Part shown: one piece after another, positions 58,185 through 64,000 of the stretch
Layout of the letters: each line of letters starts with the position of its first letter
Numbering within the stretch: position 1 is the first letter of the stretch
Source of the DNA: Aselliscus stoliczkanus
Taxonomy: Eukaryota > Chordata > Mammalia > Chiroptera > Hipposideridae
Assembly (NCBI GenBank): GCA_033961575.1
Contig: CM066728.1
Span: 105,600,852 to 105,664,851, forward strand
Reading direction: 5' to 3'
Length of the DNA: 64,000 nucleotides
Notes under the pieces: generated by a model
What the model saw: only the letters and a program-made list of their open reading frames with translations
The model's database searches: none
Told to the model about the DNA's origin: nothing
Position numbers and translations under genes: made by a program

Positions 58185-58323
58185 GGGCCGGCTGAGTGGC
58201 TCAGTTGGTTAAGAGCTCGCTCAAGGGTGCGAGCTGAGCTCTGAGCAACAGTGGTTCGATGCCCAGCCCGAGATGAGCTGCTGCTGAGCTGCCAACAGGT
58301 GGCAGGATGGCTCAGTTAAAAAA
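58185..58323 (+). mobile_element. tRNA-derived SINE, type II (well preserved)
   Basis: GGGCCGGCTGAGTGGCTCAG, A-box TGGCTCAGTTGG, stem GCTCGC/GCGAGC, B-box GGTTCGATGCCC, GAGCTGCTGCTGAGCTGCC and an ATGGCTCAG tail. Short duplications AAAATGA flank it. This is the best-preserved type II copy in the window. Confidence 0.92.
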
Positions 58324-59765
58324 AAAATGATGACATCTTTAATGACTCTAGGCATCCAAATCATCAGAGAAGAAGGCCTTTTTCTATGAGGATGGTAGGC
58401 AACTCTCTTTAGTGATTAAGCAGAGAGGTATGATTCTCATGCTGTCCATATGCCATGTTAATTTTGGGGGTGAATCCATCCAAAATGTTCAGGTGAAATC
58501 ATTCTGTGCATTAACTATATGAAATATGTGGCTCCATCAGCAATGTTGAAACAGGCATATCTTTCAATTGTATAATCAAAGGTAAAAATGGAACTCTTTC
58601 AGATAGATCACTGAAAAGTAAAAAAAAAAAAAAAATTAAAGGATAATAAATACAGTTTTTCACAATTAGCATTTTCCCAGGAACACAGTTTTATCAAATT
58701 TTGTAAGCACATTAATTTAGAGACAAATGATGGTGAGTCATTTCTTGCCTACATTTATATTATTCAATATCTAGTTTTAATTAATTGCAAATACCAGAAT
58801 GTTCCAAGTTACAACAGAAAAGTGTGGACTGTATATTATAGCAAAGGTACCACAATGATCTGAATGTTCTAAACAACCGTTACCGAAAAGTATTAATAAT
58901 GATAGATGGTGCTTCAAAAGATAGAAATACAAATCCCATTTGTCTCCAGCTTAACAAATAAAATATGGAACAATCTTGAGATAAAATGTACATATCACAC
59001 AATTTAAAATTCCTACAATGTTATAAGTAGAGGTGTACTCTGCTTACGGCTTTCCTACAGTGAGTCACCATGAACAGCTAAATTTCACACTTTTCAAAGT
59101 TGAATTTTTTTAACCTTAATTTAGTAAAAAGAAAATAGAGTATTTTTCCCCTAGAGTAACTTCACAATAAAGATGAGATGAATTTAATATGTCTTCCCCC
59201 TTTTACTTCCCCACCTTATGTTAGTGAATATTGCAAATGTATGTGATGACTTACCCTGCTCTAATTTCCTTCCCATAGGGCCCACCTTCCTTTTGTCCTC
59301 CAGAAATTAAGATCCCCGGGGTTCTGGAGAGCTTTAAATCAATTGTTGGTGAAGTACTTAGAAGATAAAAAGCACATAGGTGTTAACTATTAATTAGTAT
59401 TTCTATTATGAGTATGACCTTGAAAGATGAAAATTGTAGTTCATACAATTAAATGTTGGCTATACTTAGCAGTTATAAATACATCTCTAGACTGAACAAA
59501 GATAAAATATATTATCTAAATACATTTCACTTAAGCTTGAGAAGAAGCAGACTATTCTTATGTATGATATATCTATAATATCATACATGTACATGCACAC
59601 ATAATTTCAACCATGATAATTAACATTCAATATTATAATAATTGTCTGAGGACTGAGATAGCCAATTTATAGCTAGCCCAACCTTTAATAAAATGGGGGG
59701 GATATAAATTGCACAAATACAAACATTGGTTCACAAAGTCACCTCTTCCATATGAATGGTTATTT
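58324..59765. other. AT-rich stretch with no recognised gene
   Basis: Poly(A) at 58620-58635. Nothing else recognised. Confidence 0.5.
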
Positions 59766-59776
59766 AGTCTATTTCT

Positions 59777-60205
59777 TTTTTTTTTTTTTTTTAAGATTAT
59801 ATTGGGGGAGGGGAACAGCGCCAGGAAACCAGGGAAGGGGAACAGACAAGTCACTGTCCTTTCGTTCTTCAGTCTAGTTGCGGAGGACGTTGCTTCACTG
59901 TCCCATGTTGGTATCGTCATTGCGCTCTTCTCGGGTGAGGTAGATTGGTCGCTGGCCTCTGGACGGCCGCTCACTGTGGCTCTTAGCAGCTCATGCTGGC
60001 TGCCGGCCGCTCTCTGTAGCCTATGGCAGCCCACTGCAGCAGGGGCTGCAGCCTACACCGTCACCGGGGCTCGCACAGCCCAGCTCCAGGTGGAGCTGTT
60101 GTTAGTGGCAGAGGGCAGTGCCACTGGCCCTGATACATGAGATCCGAACCGGGGCTGCTGGCATCCCAAGCCAGCTCCTAACCAACGCGCCACTTGGCGG
60201 GCCCC
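59777..60205 (-). mobile_element. Long composite tRNA-derived SINE (429 bp), second copy
   Basis: Same architecture as 37764-38207: minus-strand head GGGGCCCGCCAAGTGGCGCG, B-box region, unique body with GCTCCACCTGGAGC, tandem units at 59951-60014 (three, not four), CTGTTCCCCTTCCC, AATATAATCTT and poly(A). Duplications AGTCTATTTCT lie at 59766-59776 and 60206-60216. The + strand 143-codon frame (59709-60140) is antisense to it. Confidence 0.88.
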
Positions 60206-60419
60206 AGTCTATTTCTATTTTGTTTGTTATCACAAACAATTTTATGATCAATGCCACACACAGAAGTTCTATTTGGTTCAACTCAAATATATCTAACTTC
60301 TTTAGTGTTCACGCTTCACATGTTGTGTTTAGGTAATCTTTTCCAGCCTGGAGATTAAAATAAATATGCTATCTTTTCTTTGAGAAACATTAGATGTTAG
60401 ATATTGTTTCATTTTGAGC

Positions 60420-61540
60420 TTCTTTGTGTATATGGTAAGGTAGAAATCTACCTTAATATTTCCCATGTACATTGCAAATTATTCCAATACCAGTCATTAA
60501 ACAGATGTTCCTTCACAACTGATTCATAAAACCGCCACTGTCATATGAGAAGTTCACATACGTACATGGATTTTTGTCTAGTTTCTATTTAGTTGATACA
60601 TTTGTCTGTATCTTCTTTGGAAAATGTTCAATGTCAGCCATTACAGCTTTACAGTATGCCTCAAAATTTGAAATGACAACCTCCAGTGTCCCCACATACC
60701 TAGATTCTTGATTATTTCCAATGAACTTTAGAACCAATTTTTCAAGTCCCACAAAAAGTCCTATTGTTATTTGAATAAAAATTGCATTTGGTATATAGAC
60801 TCATTTATAAGGGCTTTACATCTTTAAAGTGGTACATTTTCCTTCCCAGCTTCTTTAAAGACTTTGATAACACTAATATTTTCAGCAGACAGCACATGTA
60901 CATGTTTTACACTTATTTTGAGAGACCACCCAATTTTTGTTGCTTTGAAAAGAGGCTTAAAGAGAAAAATATTACTGCATGTTCTAATTTGTTACTTCTG
61001 GGATAAAGTATTAGTGATTTTTGTTTGTTATTTTGTTTCCATATATTTATTGAGGTTACTTATTGCTAGTATTTTATAGATTTCCTTGATTTTTATGATT
61101 TTCTTCATCTTATATCACTTATAACTCCATTGTAATATTTTACCTCATATTTTTCTAACTTTCTTGCCTAGTATTTCAATAATAATGTTAAAATAATAGC
61201 TTATTATTCAATAATGTAAAATTAAAATACAGAGGGTGCCAAAAAATGTATATGCATTTTAGAAAGGAAAAAACTGTATTAAAATTGTAATACTCAATAT
61301 CTACCAATAGCAAAAGATGAATACAAGTGATATGTATACATTTTTTTGGCACCCCCGGTATTATTAAATATTACTAATAATTAGATACCAAGCACCAGTT
61401 CCTGTCTTTGACCTTAATGGAAATGTTTGTATTTTTCTAAAGAGTTATTAACAAGTGTTTTATGAAAATAAATTAATTTATGTATGCATAATTTTACCCC
61501 AAATGACACCATCATCTTGAGAATATCATACCATTGTTTT
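60420..61540 (-). mobile_element. Old L1 ORF2 3' fragment, interrupted by a MITE
   Basis: TACATTGCAAATTATTCC, CATTACAGCTTTACAGTATG, CTTTAGAACCAATTTTTCAAG, TCCCACAAAAAGTCC, GAATAAAAATTGCATTTGG and TTGCTAGTATTTTATAG follow antisense L1 ORF2. After the MITE, CAGTTCCTGTCTTTGACCTTA (61396) continues the order (CTTGTTCCTGATCTTAGAGG). Dead copy. Confidence 0.75.
61230..61358 (-). mobile_element. Mariner-type MITE, internally deleted
   Basis: CAGAGGGTGCCAAAAAATGT at the left, and TTTTTTTGGCACCCCCGG at the right, with TA duplications at 61228-61229 and 61359-61360. The inner AAACTGTATTAAAATTGTAA, then TACTCAATATCTACC matches the copy at 8927 in reverse. About 100 bp, including the transposase remnant, is missing. 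Confidence 0.88.
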
Positions 61541-61544
61541 GTTG

Positions 61545-61672
61545 TTGTTTTTAATTAAATATATTGGGGTGACATTGGTTAGTTAAATTGTATAGGTTTT
61601 AAGTGTATAATTCTATACTACATCATCTATATATTGCATTGTGTGTTCATTAGCCAAAATCAACTTTTGAAA
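61545..61672 (-). mobile_element. L1-related fragment
   Basis: ATATTGGGGTGACATTGGTT, AGTTAAATTGTATAGG, TATACTACATCATCTATATA and TTGCATTGTGTGTTCATTAGCC match an L1-derived antisense segment common in mammals (ATATTGGGGTGACATTGGTTAA ... TACATCATCTGTATATTGCAT). Confidence 0.65.
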
Positions 61673-64000
61673 AATATCAGAATTCTTTATATTTTTATCT
61701 TTCTTATTTTGAATATACATATGCTATAATTAAAAGTTTGTATTACATGCCTTAACTAACAAGCTGCTTATTCAAAAATTCTAAGTATTTTATATTTTTT
61801 CCATTTATCTCATAGACATTATCTAAAATAAAATGTTAATGCTACTTGGACTGTACATCCACAACCCATTTACTACACTTCACTAATTTAGTTCAATTTA
61901 CCTTTTCCCAAAAGTGTTCTGCCTTGGGCTTTGTTCCTGATCATGTAAGATTTACTGTGCAAACAAACACACTGTCTATCTACTATTCTGTGCTAAAATG
62001 ACATGCTCTTCCAAATGGCCTAGTTATAGAACTATAGTGATAACCGATAGATGAAAAGAGCCTTTTGAGTCATAAGCATTGATGCTATATCACACCTCTC
62101 ATTTCAATGCTTCTAGAATGGAAATGTGACACCTTTTGAATTCTGATTATTCTTTCCACAAGTACAGTACATAAGCAATTTGTTAAAATACGCTCATACC
62201 AAACTGTATTTTTAAAACACAATGAGTAAGGAGTTCATAAAAGTGAGACAATTCAATGTTAAACAATGAATAACTAGCCAAGATGTATCTTATTTTGTGT
62301 TATAAAACATCAGTGTGTTAACCATGCTAAATTGCTTTTGAGATGCTTCAGCAGTCTTGAGAATTTCATCTACCATGCTAAACCAGTCAATCTCTAGGGA
62401 ATAAAACTTTATTCAGAATTCTCCTTTGAATATAGATATGATAATATTGGCCCAAATAAGATTTCTAGGTAAGTGAATTTAGATTATAATTCAGGTCCAA
62501 GATTTTTAAATAGTGGTATTAAAATGGAAATGAATACATGCTAAAAAGAGTTTTCTGCTACTGGCTGTGAAGCAATGGTTAGATGAATTGTCAAGACAAG
62601 TTATGCAATTGTCTGAATTTATAATATTTAGCAAAATATCTTTATTGTTTAATTAATATCTAAACAACAAAGTTCAAGTTCCACTGGTTCTTCCAAATCT
62701 GTTCTGCCATATTTATCTCCTTTTCCCTCTTACGTATTCTAGCAAACCTACAATTCGTGGAAATATTGATCATCCTAGGACAATTCCCAATAGCTTCCTG
62801 TCTGTGTCTATTTGCTTCCATTCTTCCCTCCACCAAAAATACTCTTCTCTTTCCCAATGTTTGCCAAACAGGCTCTACCCAAATGACATATCATTCTCTG
62901 AAAATGCATTGCATTGACTAATATTTATAAACCAATTTTACCAGATTTACTTGCTTGTAAATCACATGAGGTCAAATGTGAGTAAATAGCAGGTAAACTT
63001 TTTAATTTTTATCTTAGAAAATATTAATATCAAGTAAGAACATTTTTTTCCTCAAGATATTCAAGCTCCTTTAAGTTCTGTCATTAGCCCGTTTTTCTCG
63101 CTCTCTGCAGGTCTCCTGGGTTTTCACTGACTCCCAAGGGATCCATCTCCAAGTTTCCCTGACATTCCACAGAGTCCCAGACCCATGTTTGTCTGGTTGG
63201 TGCAGAGTCCCACCCTAGCGTTCCACTGGCTACACAAACTTAACAAGCCTAAGCCTGAGTTCACTACCCTTCTCCTATATTATAGCTGCTGCTGGTGGTA
63301 TCACTATATTTTTTAGTAACCACAGCCAAACGCTTGGAAGTCATTGGTAAGTCTTCTAACCTCCTTTGTTCACTTAACCACCCAAGTCTCTGCATTTTCC
63401 TTCTTGTCTAATATCTCATGTCTATTATTTTTGCTTCATTATCACTATGGCCACTACTTAATTTAGAACCACAGTATGTGTTTTCTACATGACCTCAGTA
63501 GCTTTTAACCTTCATTATCTTCACTCTATTCTAATGCATGCTACAGACTGCTTTCATTTCAACCCATTTCTAAGATGCCAATCCATCATTTGAGAGACCA
63601 GTTTCAAACTATTATTATTAATATTCTATTATCCTCAGGAAATAGTTAACCTCTAACTATTATGCATGGCTCTTCATAATCCAATTTCTTATTTTTGCTA
63701 AATGCTTTCTCAAATACTCATACATAACCAGTAATTTTCTCAACATTTTTAAATACACTTTGATAGAAGTGAGAGTATAGGATAAAATTTATGTTCTCAT
63801 TCAAGGGCATGAAGTAAAGACCACCAGTATCGCTGATTAAGGACAATTCCTCATATGCCAAATGTCACAAAGAAGTATAGTTAGTAAGGTTGGAATTATT
63901 TCAATAATTAACAATTGTAACCATGATTTGCAGATAAGGAGATGGTTCTCTACCCTTCTCGAGTAGTGGGATAGAGGGATGACTTTCTGGGTCTATACAA
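61673..64000. other. AT-rich stretch with no recognised gene
   Basis: No gene or confident repeat. 63100-63300 is less AT-rich (CTCTGCAGGTCTCCTGGG) but shows no coding frame of note. Confidence 0.5.

Noticed and set aside
59709..60140. 143-codon open frame on +, partly shared with 37814-38044
   Set aside because: It is antisense to the composite SINE. The shared peptide (KGNRQV, FFSLVAEDVAS) reflects common descent of the two repeat copies, not a gene.
10714..60205. tRNA genes suggested by A- and B-boxes
   Set aside because: All hits are heads of SINEs with A tails and target duplications. None folds into a complete tRNA with an acceptor stem.
1..64000. CRISPR array, phage, operon or other microbial system
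   Set aside because: The repeat content (MIR, L2, L1, MaLR, SINEs) is mammalian. The tandem repeats are microsatellites without spacers, and there are no clustered long frames.

Overview
This window reads as mammalian nuclear DNA that is intergenic or deep-intronic. It is AT-rich, has no convincing protein-coding gene, and is dominated by transposable-element debris of many ages. Ancient mammalian elements (MIR, L2, old L1, MaLR LTRs, MER20 and Tigger DNA transposons) lie beside lineage-specific tRNA-derived SINEs, a mariner MITE and one well-preserved class II endogenous-retrovirus solo LTR. The SINE heads and the mariner termini look to me like those of yinpterochiropteran bats (horseshoe or leaf-nosed type). 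That assignment comes from memory of repeat families, not from a search.

Layout. Positions 1-7.2 kb are mostly unassigned AT-rich DNA with a SINE (2072), L2 and MIR fragments and a 150-bp polypurine tract (3349). Positions 7.2-10 kb hold an L2, an L1 interrupted by a second L1 3' end, and a mariner MITE carrying a remnant of the transposase C-terminus. Positions 10.7-18.1 kb hold four SINEs, a Tigger-type MITE inside a possible LTR, and a solo LTR of about 1.1 kb that split a (TG)n microsatellite. Positions 18-34 kb are largely unassigned AT-rich DNA with scattered L1, L2 and MaLR fragments. Positions 35.2-36.6 kb form a GC-rich block of unknown origin. Positions 37.7-38.2 kb and 59.8-60.2 kb hold two copies of a long composite SINE with an internal tandem repeat. 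The remainder is L1, L2, MIR, LTR and microsatellite sequence.

No gene set or pathway can be assembled. Four short segments have good splice-like borders (20694-20765, 32294-32391 and 54338-54472 on +; 39448-39539 on -) and are listed as low-confidence candidate exons. The three + strand candidates do not chain in reading phase, so most are probably pseudo-exons or non-coding exons. The most interesting structure is the long composite SINE: a pol III tRNA-like head, a unique body, a VNTR of about 20-bp units (four units in one copy, three in the other) and an AATAAA-bearing tail. This resembles the layout of hominoid SVA elements but starts from a tRNA head. I see no microbial-type system, CRISPR array or operon.
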